Shown piece after piece: positions 55,418 through 63,268 of a stretch of 64,000 bases of DNA. A program made the translations under genes and the position numbers. The stretch covers positions 297,994-361,993 of the forward strand of contig DELZ01000005.1 of NCBI GenBank assembly GCA_002354635.1, in the 5' to 3' direction. The stretch comes from Sphingomonadales bacterium UBA2683. Lineage in GTDB: Bacteria > Pseudomonadota > Alphaproteobacteria > Sphingomonadales > Sphingomonadaceae. Each line of letters begins with the position of its first letter. Position 1 is the first letter of the stretch. The notes below the pieces were generated by a model. That model was not told where the DNA came from and made no database searches. It saw only the letters and a list, made by a program, of their open reading frames with translations.

Positions 55418-56059
55418 CTAATCTTCTGGGCCAATCAGCCGGTGGGTCACCGCGTCTCTGACGCGGCGGTCCTCATATTGCTGATGCCAATGGGGCCGGG
55501 CCATCCGGATCGCGGTGGCCGAGCGGGGGTCGGGACGATAGCGCAGGAATGTCAGCGCCGGCGTACTCCAGCTGGTCCAGTTACCAAGCTGGCTCGCGGG
55601 GTGGACGAAGCGCCGCAGCCAGGCCATTGCGGGAGCCGCAAAAGCATCATCATCATAGCCGGGTCTGGAAATAACTGCAATCGGCAATAATTGCGCTATT
55701 TTTCGCCAGTCCTTCCAGCGGTGGAACTGGGCGAGATTGTCGGCCCCCATGATCCAGACAAATTGCCGTTTCGGGTAGCGTTGCACCAGCTTGCGCAGGG
55801 TATCATAGGTATAGCGGGTGCCAAGATCCTGCTCGATTGCCGTTGGCTGGATCGTGCTCCGGCGCGCCATTTTCTGCGCCGACGCCAGTCGCGTGTGCAG
55901 CGGCGCCATGTCCTTGGCCCCTTCCTTCAGCGGATTGCCCGGCGAAACCAGCCACCAGAATTCGTCGAGATGGAGCTGATCGATCGCAAACAGGCTGATC
56001 GACCGATGGGCACCGTGCGCCGGATTGAAGGAGCCGCCTAACAGGCCGGTCGTTTTCAC
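55418..56059 (-). CDS. nadD: Nicotinate-nucleotide adenylyltransferase
   Basis: The 213-residue protein adenylates nicotinate mononucleotide in NAD synthesis. Near the N-terminus GLLGGSFNPAHGAHRSISLF contains the nucleotidyltransferase HxxH-type motif, followed by WLVSPGNPLK. FVWIMGADNLAQFHRWKDW (about 95) and the C-terminal SATAIRM SSTxxR-like segment complete the site. The start is GTG at 56059, directly at the conserved N-terminus. It is ten bases after proA. Confidence 0.93.
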   Translation of the reverse strand: MKTTGLLGGSFNPAHGAHRSISLFAIDQLHLDEFWWLVSPGNPLKEGAKDMAPLHTRLASAQKMARRSTIQPTAIEQDLGTRYTYDTLRKLVQRYPKRQFVWIMGADNLAQFHRWKDWRKIAQLLPIAVISRPGYDDDAFAAPAMAWLRRFVHPASQLGNWTSWSTPALTFLRYRPDPRSATAIRMARPHWHQQYEDRRVRDAVTHRLIGPED

Positions 56060-56069
56060 CGGGCCCTGC

Positions 56070-57323
56070 TCAAGGGCGCACTTGCCCGGTACCGCGCACC
56101 ACCCATTTATAGGTGGTCAGCCCTTCCAGGGCGACCGGCCCGCGGGCGTGCAGGCGACCAGTGGAAATGCCGATTTCCGCTCCAAGACCGAACTGGCCGC
56201 CATCGGCAAACTGGCTAGAGGCATTGTGCATCACAATCGCGCTGTCGGCGCGCAGTATGAACCGCTCGGCCAGGTCCGAATCTTCGGTAACGATCACGTC
56301 GGTATGATGTGAACCATGTTCCGCAATATGCGCGAGCGCTTCGTCGACGCCATTGACCATGGCGACAGACAGGACGGGGGCGAGATATTCCGTGTCCCAG
56401 TCCGACGCATCGGCCGAAACAATACGCTCGTCCAGTTCGAGCACCGAATCATCACCGCGCACTTCGCAACCGGCTTCCAGCAACGCGCGGACCAGAGGGC
56501 CGGGCGCAGGATAATCCTGATCAATCAGCAATGTCTCCATCGCCCCGCAGATGCCGGTGCGGCGCATCTTGGCGTTGACCGCGATCGCCAGCGCTTTGTC
56601 GGGGTCGGCGTCCTTGCCGATATAGGTGTGGCAGATGCCGTCGAGATGCGCGAGCACCGGCACCCGTGCCTCGTCCTGCACCCGCTTGACCAGCGACTTG
56701 CCGCCGCGCGGAATGATGATGTCGATCAGCCCGCTGGCTTTCAGCATCGCTCCGACCGCGGCCCGGTCGGTGGTCTGGACCAGCTGGATTGCGTCAGCCG
56801 GAAGGCCGGCCTCGACCACGCCTGCAACCATCGCTTCGAAAATGGCCCCGTTGCTCTGTATCGCTTCCGAACCGCCGCGCAATATCACGGCATTGCCCGA
56901 ACGCAGCGCCAGTGCCGCGGCGTCGGCGGTGACATTGGGGCGGCTTTCATAGATGATGCCGATGACACCGAGCGGGACCCGGACGCGCTCCATCACCAGG
57001 CCGTTGGGTCGCTCCGCGCGATCAATCACCTGCCCGACCGGATCGGCGAGTTCGGCGACATTGTCCACCGCAGCGGCAATGGCTTCCAGCCGGTCCGCGT
57101 CGATCATCAGCCGGTCGAGCATCGAATCGCTGAGGCCCCGCTCCCGCGCGCTTTCCATGTCGCGCTGGTTGGCAGCCAGAATCGTCTTTTCACTGGCGCG
57201 CAAGTGCCGTGCGGCGGCTGTCAGAGCGTCGGACTTTTGCGCATCGCTCACTCCGGTCAATCGGGAGAAGGCAGTGCGGGCCTTGTGGCCCATGTCGGTA
57301 ATCAGTTGTGCAGGTTCTGTCAT
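56070..57323 (-). CDS. proA: Glutamate-5-semialdehyde dehydrogenase
   Basis: The 417-residue protein reduces glutamyl-5-phosphate in proline biosynthesis. The aldehyde-dehydrogenase fold shows VPLGVIGIIYESRPNVTADA (about 113), IPRGGKSLVKRVQ (about 205) and the catalytic cysteine in MRRTGICGAMETLLID (about 255). It starts at ATG 57323 and leads the proA-nadD-rsfS-rlmH-envC series. The region upstream is shared with a divergent M23-bactofilin unit. Confidence 0.95.
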   Translation of the reverse strand: MTEPAQLITDMGHKARTAFSRLTGVSDAQKSDALTAAARHLRASEKTILAANQRDMESARERGLSDSMLDRLMIDADRLEAIAAAVDNVAELADPVGQVIDRAERPNGLVMERVRVPLGVIGIIYESRPNVTADAAALALRSGNAVILRGGSEAIQSNGAIFEAMVAGVVEAGLPADAIQLVQTTDRAAVGAMLKASGLIDIIIPRGGKSLVKRVQDEARVPVLAHLDGICHTYIGKDADPDKALAIAVNAKMRRTGICGAMETLLIDQDYPAPGPLVRALLEAGCEVRGDDSVLELDERIVSADASDWDTEYLAPVLSVAMVNGVDEALAHIAEHGSHHTDVIVTEDSDLAERFILRADSAIVMHNASSQFADGGQFGLGAEIGISTGRLHARGPVALEGLTTYKWVVRGTGQVRP

Positions 57324-57405
57324 AAGCGGCTGCTAGCATGGCTGCGGCGGCAATTTAACCCATAATCTCTGGATAGTATGTGGACCTATCCCGGGTCCGG
57401 GAAGG

Positions 57406-57542
57406 GATTCGATCGGGCAATAACGCGGCATTCGACCCACGGTTCCATCGAATCGCGCAATTCATCGCATGACTCGTTCGACTCGTCACGAGTCGCTCCC
57501 CTCCGATTCGCCACGTGGCCGAGCCTCTGCTAGCGGCGATTC
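57406..57542. promoter_or_regulatory. Cluster of seven GANTC sites upstream of the M23-bactofilin genes
   Basis: GANTC occurs at 57406, 57450, 57471, 57480, 57490, 57505 and 57538, in the 246-base gap between divergent proA and the M23 peptidase gene. In 137 bases about half a site is expected by chance. GANTC is the CcrM adenine-methylation site in Alphaproteobacteria, and promoter clusters are linked with cell-cycle control through GcrA. Confidence 0.6.
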
Positions 57543-57569
57543 GGGGATTACGAATAATAACGGCGGGTC

Positions 57570-58754
57570 ATGCACAAACAAAACACCAGACAAGGGCTAA
57601 AGGCCCGGCTGGACCACATGTTTACGGATCGCGAGTTTTTCATGCGATCGCACGGACAGGTCCGCTTTCTTACCATATCGGCGACATTGCAGAAACGCGT
57701 GTTCTATTCCGTCGCGGGGGCGCTCGCTCTCTGGCTGATCGTCACGCTGGCAATGATGGTCAACCAGCTGACCGTCACCGGCGAACGCATGGCGCTGGCG
57801 GAAAAAGAGGCTGCCGTGAACAGCACCGAAAGCCGGGTTGCCAGCTACAAACAGTCAATCGAGGGCGTCGCTGCCGATCTGCAACAGCGCCAGGATGTAC
57901 TCGACCAGATGACGGAGCAGTTTGTCGGCGAACAACCGGCGGCTTCGGACAAAAACCAAAGCGACGAAAAATTGTCCGAAAACACTCGGAAAATCAGCGC
58001 CGCTTTCCCTGAGGCAGCCCATCTTGCCAAGATCGAAGCCCGGCAGATTCTGTTTGCCCGGCGCCTGACCATGGCCGCCGTCCAGCGCACCGAACAAGCC
58101 GAAGAAGCGATTCGCAAATTCGGGCTGAACCCGGACAAGCTGGCCAAGAATTCCACCAACGCCATGGGCGGCCCGCTGATTCCCTTCTTCAAAGACCAGG
58201 ATCAGCAACTGCATCCCACGTTCGAACGGCTCAATCTGGCACTGCAGCGGATGGATGCGCTGGAACGGACTTTGATCGCGATCCCGTCCGGCCAACCTTC
58301 CAGCACCGGCCTGATTACCAGCAGCTTTGGCTATCGCCGCGACCCGTTCACGGGCGGTAGCGCGATGCACAGCGGTATCGATTTCAAGGGACCGAAGGGC
58401 CAGCCTATTCTGGCTGCGGCCGGGGGCAGGATCACGCATGCGGGATGGAAGTCCGGCTATGGCAAGGCGGTGGAAATCACGCATGGCAACGGGCTGATGA
58501 CACGCTACGCGCATTTGTCGCGGATCGATGTGGCCGCTGGCCAGAGAATCGAACAGGGATTACAGTTGGGGGCAATGGGAAGCACGGGACGCTCGACCGG
58601 AACGCACTTGCATTTCGAGGTGCGGCTGAACGGACGCGCAATAAACCCCCGGCCATTTTTGGAGGCGAATACAGATGTTCTCAAGATCAAAGCCATCGCA
58701 CGACAACGTGCCAGCACGCCAACCCGCGCCGAGTCAGGCACCAGCCGTGGCTAG
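57570..58754 (+). CDS. Membrane-anchored M23 metallopeptidase (active LytM domain)
   Basis: The 394-residue protein has one N-terminal membrane segment (about residues 47-70), a coiled-coil stretch (about 75-150) and a C-terminal LytM domain with every zinc and catalytic residue: MHSGIDFKGPKG (about 270), YAHLSRID (about 312) and THLHFEVRLNG (about 345). It is predicted to cut peptidoglycan crosslinks in the periplasm. The bactofilin gene begins inside its last 80 bases. M23-bactofilin pairs elsewhere shape the cell (for example CcmA-Csd1 and LmdC-BacA systems). Confidence 0.9.
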   Translation: MHKQNTRQGLKARLDHMFTDREFFMRSHGQVRFLTISATLQKRVFYSVAGALALWLIVTLAMMVNQLTVTGERMALAEKEAAVNSTESRVASYKQSIEGVAADLQQRQDVLDQMTEQFVGEQPAASDKNQSDEKLSENTRKISAAFPEAAHLAKIEARQILFARRLTMAAVQRTEQAEEAIRKFGLNPDKLAKNSTNAMGGPLIPFFKDQDQQLHPTFERLNLALQRMDALERTLIAIPSGQPSSTGLITSSFGYRRDPFTGGSAMHSGIDFKGPKGQPILAAAGGRITHAGWKSGYGKAVEITHGNGLMTRYAHLSRIDVAAGQRIEQGLQLGAMGSTGRSTGTHLHFEVRLNGRAINPRPFLEANTDVLKIKAIARQRASTPTRAESGTSRG

Positions 58755-59169
58755 AAGCAGCGGCAGCAGCGGATCGAGTTTTTCGATCATTGGCGACGGC
58801 ATCGTCATCACCGGCAATATCGAATCGAAGGTCGATCTGCATATCGACGGCGAAGTCATCGGCGACGTGAAATGCCTGTCGCTGGTCCAGGGACCGTCGA
58901 GCAAGATCAAGGGTGCGATCGTCGCCCAGAATGCGAGCCTGTCGGGCTCCGTGGAAGGCTCTATCGACGCCGGCGATCTCGCCATTGCCTCCACCGCCCG
59001 TATCGGCGGCGACGTCACCTATGAAAATGTGACGATCGAGCAGGGCGGCCATGTCGACGGCAAGTTCAAGCACCGCAGCAGCAAATCGCCCAATCTCGCC
59101 AAGTCGACCGTGAGCATGAACGAAATGGCGATTCCGCTGGAACTGAGCGAGAATGACAAGGCGGCCTGA
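58675..59169 (+). CDS. Bactofilin (polymer-forming cytoskeletal protein)
   Basis: The 164-residue protein has an unstructured Pro/Ser-rich N-terminus, a central beta-helix bactofilin domain (about 36-130, with repeats such as IVITGNIESKVDLHIDGEVI and ASLSGSVEGSIDAGDLAIA) and a basic tail. Bactofilins form nucleotide-free filaments that recruit cell-wall enzymes. GGAGG lies ten bases before the ATG at 58675. It overlaps the M23 gene by 80 bases in another frame, so the two products are tightly coupled. Confidence 0.92.
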   Translation: MFSRSKPSHDNVPARQPAPSQAPAVARSSGSSGSSFSIIGDGIVITGNIESKVDLHIDGEVIGDVKCLSLVQGPSSKIKGAIVAQNASLSGSVEGSIDAGDLAIASTARIGGDVTYENVTIEQGGHVDGKFKHRSSKSPNLAKSTVSMNEMAIPLELSENDKAA

Positions 59170-59185
59170 ACGGTCGTCGGTCCAC

Positions 59186-59659
59186 CTAGCTGCGCGGTGC
59201 CTGTCGTCGATAGCTGAGCGCTTCCGCCACATGGATTCGCCCTGTTGCGCCAGCGCCAGCCAAATCGGCAATGGTCCGGGACACCCGCAAGACCCGCGTA
59301 TAGCCGCGCGCCGATAGACGCATTGCTTCCGCAGCCTGCGCCAGCAATCGCTGGCCCGGCTCATCCGGCGTCGCATATTTTTCCAGCAGATCGCCATCGA
59401 TTTCGGTGTTGGTTCTTACCCCCAGACCTGCGTAGCGCTCTCCCTGTACCGACCGGGCCTTTGCCACCCGCGCCGCCACGGCAATGGAGCCCTCTGCCGG
59501 CGGCGGCATAGTCAGGTCTGCCGCCGACAGGGCTTCCACCTCGATATGCAGGTCAATCCGGTCGAGCAGCGGCCCGGAGACCTTCGCCTGATAATCGGCC
59601 GCGCATCTCGGCGCGCGCGAACAGGCGAGCGATGCATCGCCCAAATGGCCGCAGCGGCA
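59186..59659 (-). pseudogene. comM: comM/yifB magnesium-chelatase-like protein, C-terminal third only
   Basis: About 158 residues match the C-terminal third of ComM/YifB ATPases: CRCGHLGDASLACSRAP (cysteine motif), YQAKVSGPLLDRIDLHIEVE, then LSARGYTRVLRVSRTIADLA. Normal ComM is about 500 residues. Upstream of the first motif cysteine (59659) the sequence, usually MNPCRCG in this family, changes abruptly to unrelated DNA, so the gene is cut rather than point-mutated. The N-terminal Walker-type region is not in the window. It is a DNA-uptake/branch-migration helicase in other bacteria and presumably inactive here. Confidence 0.8.
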
Positions 59660-59666
59660 ACCTTGT

Positions 59667-59707
59667 GTTGCTTTCATGCAGACACGGGTTTGGGTTGCTT
59701 CCATACA
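59667..59707. repeat. Imperfect direct repeat at the comM break
   Basis: GTTGCTTTCATGCA (59667-59680) and GTTGCTTCCATACA (59694-59707) match at 12 of 14 bases, 27 bases apart, immediately inside the foreign DNA. They could be transposase-binding sites at an element end. Confidence 0.4.
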
Positions 59708-59727
59708 CTGAAATCAACCGAAAAACT

Positions 59728-60060
59728 GTGCGTCCCAGCGAAATATTGGAAAACCCGCAAACGATAGGGGAGCACATCAAGCGAGAACGACAGCTTCGCG
59801 GATTGCGACAATGTGACGTAGCCGAAGATCTAGGATTAAATGCCCACACGATTTGCAATTGGGAAAAAGGAAAAGACATTCAGTATCCGAAGTTTTATCC
59901 GCTCATTATCGATTGGCTTGGATACGATCCGTTTCCAGCGCCGCTTACATCGGGTGAAGAATTGTTGTTCTCACGGTATAGGCTAGGCCTCACCAGTCGA
60001 CAGATGGCTCTTCGCATCGGCATCGATCAATCGACTTTACTCAAAAGAGAAAAGCTATGA
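59728..60060 (+). CDS. XRE-type helix-turn-helix protein
   Basis: The predicted protein of about 110 residues has two HTH units: HIKRERQLRGLRQCDVAEDL with GLNAHTICNWEKGKD, then SRYRLGLTSRQMALRIG with IDQSTLLKREKL at the C-terminus. It belongs to a family of small DNA-binding proteins common on mobile DNA. The start is uncertain: a GTG at 59728 is the best in-frame choice but lacks a ribosome-binding site, and the second HTH ends early, so decay is possible. It sits between the comM break and the hyp operon. Confidence 0.55.
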   Translation: MRPSEILENPQTIGEHIKRERQLRGLRQCDVAEDLGLNAHTICNWEKGKDIQYPKFYPLIIDWLGYDPFPAPLTSGEELLFSRYRLGLTSRQMALRIGIDQSTLLKREKL

Positions 60061-60396
60061 GTGTCTGCAATCTAGCAACGATACAGATAGTTCTTATTGG
60101 AAACGGAGATTCAAAAACAGTCGTTGGTTCATATCAAAGCAGCCCTTCCGCTAACGCCCCGATTCTGTTGAAAAAGTCTGAGCGCGAAATTTTATTACGG
60201 ACTTTTGCCTAAAAAGAATCATTGTTATCGCAAAATTGAATCGATGTGTCGGATCGCGTCTAGTGATTGGAAGGAAATTACGCGCCCTTCTGAAGGACCG
60301 ACTTTTTCAACACAATCGCCCCATTAACAGTCGTTCCAAATAACTGGCCCTAGAGTCCGCTTGGGGTGAAAAAGCGGACAGATAGTCTTGGCGATA
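60061..60396. other. Gene-free stretch containing a MITE-like element
   Basis: These 336 bases are AT-rich and hold no coding region. They contain the inverted-repeat element at 60161-60317 described separately. AACAGTCGTT also occurs on both sides of it. Confidence 0.5.
60161..60317. mobile_element. 157-bp MITE-like element with 18-bp inverted ends
   Basis: The left end GATTCTGTTGAAAAAGTC and the right end GACTTTTTCAACACAATC are inverted copies with one mismatch. GCCCC lies directly outside each end (60156-60160 and 60318-60322), a likely 5-bp target duplication. There is no transposase gene inside. It resembles a non-autonomous derivative of an insertion sequence with TGTTGAAAAAGTC-type ends; the parent is not in the window. 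Confidence 0.65.
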
Positions 60397-61239
60397 TTAA
60401 CTACTGAGTTGATTCTTCAAGTAACTCAACCATTGGTCAATGCCATCCTTTGATTTCGCAGATAACAATAAGATATCAGCGTTTGGATTCACGGATTTAA
60501 TGTTCTCAAGACAAGCTTTTTCATCAAAATCAACATGTGGTGCTAGGTCCATCTTGTTGATGATCACAAGTTCTGATGCTCGGAACATATGCGGATATTT
60601 TAGCGGCTTATCTTCGCCTTCTGTCGTTGAAATAATCGCAATTTTCATGCGCTCACCTAGATCAAACATAGCGGGACACACCAAATTACCTACATTTTCA
60701 ATAAACAGAACTGAACCTGCAACCGGATCCAATGTCTTGACAGCATCAGAGATCATGTCGGCCTCAAGGTGGCAGCCAGCTCCAGTATTTATCTGGACGG
60801 CATTGGCCCCGGCATCCCGAATTCGCTCGGCATCATTTGTTGTCATTTGATCCCCTTCGATAACGGAGATTTTGATATCGTTTTCCAACGCTTTGATCGT
60901 TGCTTCCAACAAAGTTGTTTTTCCAGCTCCGGGAGAACTTACCAAATTAAGCGCCAATACGCCGCGCCCTTCAAACCAACCGCGATTTCTCTCAGCAATT
61001 TGATCGTTCTTCTGCAAAATGGCCGTTTCCAGGCTTATAATCTCCCCTCCGGGGCCATGCCGGTGCGGTTGATCGTCACCTTCGTGATGATGATGTTCTT
61101 CATCATGCGCATGGTGATCTTGCTCTGCTCTTGAAGCATTCAGTATTGATCCCTCTCGCACCGTCTGCGTTGCACCTGTTGAAAGGTCTGTGATTTTCAC
61201 CGCATTCGCCGTATCGCTACATCCACAAGTTCCGCACAT
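60397..61239 (-). CDS. hypB: Hydrogenase nickel incorporation GTPase HypB
   Basis: The 280-residue protein delivers nickel to [NiFe] hydrogenase. It has the N-terminal nickel motif MCGTCGCSD, a histidine-rich stretch (about residues 42-65), and the GTPase domain: P-loop LVSSPGAGKTTLLEATI (about 97), the metal-site GAGCHLEADMI and the guanine motif IINKMDLAPHVD. GGAGGAGG upstream of the start overlaps the hypA 3' end, and the genes share one base (TAATG). It is the last gene of the leftward operon. Confidence 0.95.
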   Translation of the reverse strand: MCGTCGCSDTANAVKITDLSTGATQTVREGSILNASRAEQDHHAHDEEHHHHEGDDQPHRHGPGGEIISLETAILQKNDQIAERNRGWFEGRGVLALNLVSSPGAGKTTLLEATIKALENDIKISVIEGDQMTTNDAERIRDAGANAVQINTGAGCHLEADMISDAVKTLDPVAGSVLFIENVGNLVCPAMFDLGERMKIAIISTTEGEDKPLKYPHMFRASELVIINKMDLAPHVDFDEKACLENIKSVNPNADILLLSAKSKDGIDQWLSYLKNQLSS

Positions 61240-61481
61240 TATGCCGCCTCCTCCGTTTCAAATTCTTTGATTAAAAATGTATCGCCGGATGCTGGTAGAA
61301 TTTCCAATGTAGCATTTTCAGCTACAGTTCCCGCTGCAACAATATCAAAACAAAATTCCAAAGCCCGTGTCTCCACGCAAGCTTGCGGGCCAACCGAAAG
61401 GCTTACCCGTTTTACTCTACAGCCCTTCGCATGCTCGGTGATAATGGCTATGATATTTTTGGTTAAGCCCAATTCGTGCAT
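61239..61481 (-). CDS. hypA: HypA-like nickel chaperone lacking the zinc domain
   Basis: The 80-residue protein begins MHELGLTKNIIAIITEHA (with the nickel-binding Met-His-Glu) and continues through VSLSVGPQACVETRALEFCF and GTVAENATLEIL. Normal HypA, about 113 residues, next has a loop with two CxxC pairs that bind structural zinc. Here the sequence passes straight to SGDTFLIKEFETEEAA, so about 33 residues are missing cleanly and in frame. There is no zinc cysteine left. Whether it still works with HypB is unknown. The start at 61481 overlaps the transporter stop by one base. Confidence 0.85.
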   Translation of the reverse strand: MHELGLTKNIIAIITEHAKGCRVKRVSLSVGPQACVETRALEFCFDIVAAGTVAENATLEILPASGDTFLIKEFETEEAA

Positions 61482-62200
61482 TATCCGGCCCCCCATGCCG
61501 TGGGACCGGTTTGAGTTAGAATGTAACTGCCAATAGCGATGGCTAATCCCGCCGAAGTCACATTAAGAGCAGTGTGCATCCAGCCCATACCCCTCTCAAC
61601 CCACGCCAAAGGCCATGCGACGGTATAAGTCAAAGCCGCCATGCCTAAGATAGATCCAACACCAAAAGCCAAGATATATAAGATAGCGCTGCCAACGCTC
61701 TGGGTTGCGGCAACGGCGAGCGCCAAAAGTCCTGCTGAACCTGCCGCGCCGTGGACAAGGCCTATAACTAGTGCCTTGAGTGGAAAACCATGCGGATGCT
61801 CGTGCAAATGTGGATCGGACACATGACCTACCGTTGCCTCTTTATGGGAGTGAACATGAATATGTTTAGGCCCGGCAGCCTGTTGGTGCCCGTGAAAGTG
61901 CAGTTTTTTCTTTCTAAACCGCCGGTAGACATCCAGGCCTAATATGATCAGCATTATCCCTACGCTCAATTCTAAAACGGCCGTCATCCTCACCGTTAAG
62001 GTCGCACCAAAGAGTATGACTGCTGCGCATATGGCAAATAGTGTGATTGTGTGCCCAAGCCCCCATACAGCGCCGCGGAATGCCAGTCTTTTTTTGGACC
62101 CTTTTGCATCGGACATCATAGTGCTGATAGCCGAAAGATGGTCTGCTTCGAGCGCATGGCTCATGCCAATTAGACAGCCGAGAATGAGAAATCCTATCAT
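61481..62200 (-). CDS. Nickel/cobalt transporter, UreH/HupN-like
   Basis: The 239-residue protein has about six membrane segments and the NiCoT-type HX4DH signature as MSHALEADHLSAI in an early helix, followed by FRGAVWGLGHTITLF with a second histidine. A histidine-rich loop lies in the middle (KKKLHFHGHQQ, HIHVHSHKEAT, PHLHEHPHGF). Such loops store or guide metal ions. It presumably brings nickel to the maturation proteins encoded around it. It lies between hypE (nine bases upstream) and hypA. Confidence 0.85.
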   Translation of the reverse strand: MIGFLILGCLIGMSHALEADHLSAISTMMSDAKGSKKRLAFRGAVWGLGHTITLFAICAAVILFGATLTVRMTAVLELSVGIMLIILGLDVYRRFRKKKLHFHGHQQAAGPKHIHVHSHKEATVGHVSDPHLHEHPHGFPLKALVIGLVHGAAGSAGLLALAVAATQSVGSAILYILAFGVGSILGMAALTYTVAWPLAWVERGMGWMHTALNVTSAGLAIAIGSYILTQTGPTAWGAG

Positions 62201-62209
62201 ATCAGCCTC

Positions 62210-63268
62210 CTAACAAATGCGCGGCAACTGAGCGCCGACCAGCATGTCCACGACCCGGGCTCCGCCAAATACAGTTGTCATCTCAACCCGCCCCGGTGTT
62301 CCTGATTTAACATGCCCAATTATTCTTGAATCGCGGCCTGCAGGAAGAGACTGCATCGCTTCTAATGCTTTGTGTGCCTCTGGCCCAGGCACAAACACAA
62401 CTAACGTTCCTTCATTTGCAAGATATAGCGGATCAAGCCCGAGAATTTCACAAAGACCTTTCACTTCCTTGCGGATTGGAAACTTCGTTTCGTCAATAAC
62501 AATATGGGTACCAGATGCTTCGGCGATCTCGTTGAGAACCGAGGCTGCTCCGCCGCGGGTGGCATCCCGCGCGCACCGTGTTGCTGGGACAGTATCCAAT
62601 ATGGTTTCCATCAATGCCGATAAGGACTGGCAGTCTGACTCGACCGTTGTTGTTAGAGCTAAATCGCCGCGCGCTGCCATAATCGCGGCGCCATGATCAC
62701 CGAGATACCCATTGACGATTACAGCATCGCCTGGTTGAACAGAACTGGCGCAGAGATTTCGGTGTGGAGGAATAACGCCTATTCCAGAGGTTGTAATGAA
62801 AACTTTGTCTGCACTTCCGCGCTCAACAACCTTCGTATCACCGGTGACAATTTTTACGCCAATATCATCAGCCATTGCCTTCATTGTTGCAACAAGGCGG
62901 CGCAATAGAGCGACTTCTGTGCCTTCCTCGATGATGAAACCAACAGACAACCACAGGGGCCGCGCACCGCCGACGGCCAAGTCGTTGACTGTTCCGCAAA
63001 CGGCAAGCTTGCCGATATCTCCTCCAGGAAACTCAATAGGGTCGACGACAAACCCATCCGTTGTGAATGCCAATTTGGCACCCGGTTCAGACAGAGCCTC
63101 GTCGGTCAATCGCGCTTGATCTTCAAGACTATCGGGTTGGAAAACGGAAATAAATACATCATCAATCAGATCACGCATGGCACTGCCGCCGCCGCCGTGG
63201 GCCATTGTAACATGCTGGGCACGTAGGCGCCGTTTGTTAGTATCAGGAAGTGTTACGGCCGCTTTCAT
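62210..63268 (-). CDS. hypE: Hydrogenase maturation protein HypE
   Basis: The 352-residue protein dehydrates a carbamoyl group on its C-terminal cysteine to make the cyanide ligands of the [NiFe] site. It has the N-terminal VTMAHGGGGSAMRDLIDDVF, the ATP-binding LAFTTDGFVVDPIEFPGGDI, and CARDATRGGAASVLNEIAEA. It ends in LPRIC, the required C-terminal cysteine. The ATG at 63268 overlaps the hypD stop by four bases. Confidence 0.95.
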   Translation of the reverse strand: MKAAVTLPDTNKRRLRAQHVTMAHGGGGSAMRDLIDDVFISVFQPDSLEDQARLTDEALSEPGAKLAFTTDGFVVDPIEFPGGDIGKLAVCGTVNDLAVGGARPLWLSVGFIIEEGTEVALLRRLVATMKAMADDIGVKIVTGDTKVVERGSADKVFITTSGIGVIPPHRNLCASSVQPGDAVIVNGYLGDHGAAIMAARGDLALTTTVESDCQSLSALMETILDTVPATRCARDATRGGAASVLNEIAEASGTHIVIDETKFPIRKEVKGLCEILGLDPLYLANEGTLVVFVPGPEAHKALEAMQSLPAGRDSRIIGHVKSGTPGRVEMTTVFGGARVVDMLVGAQLPRIC

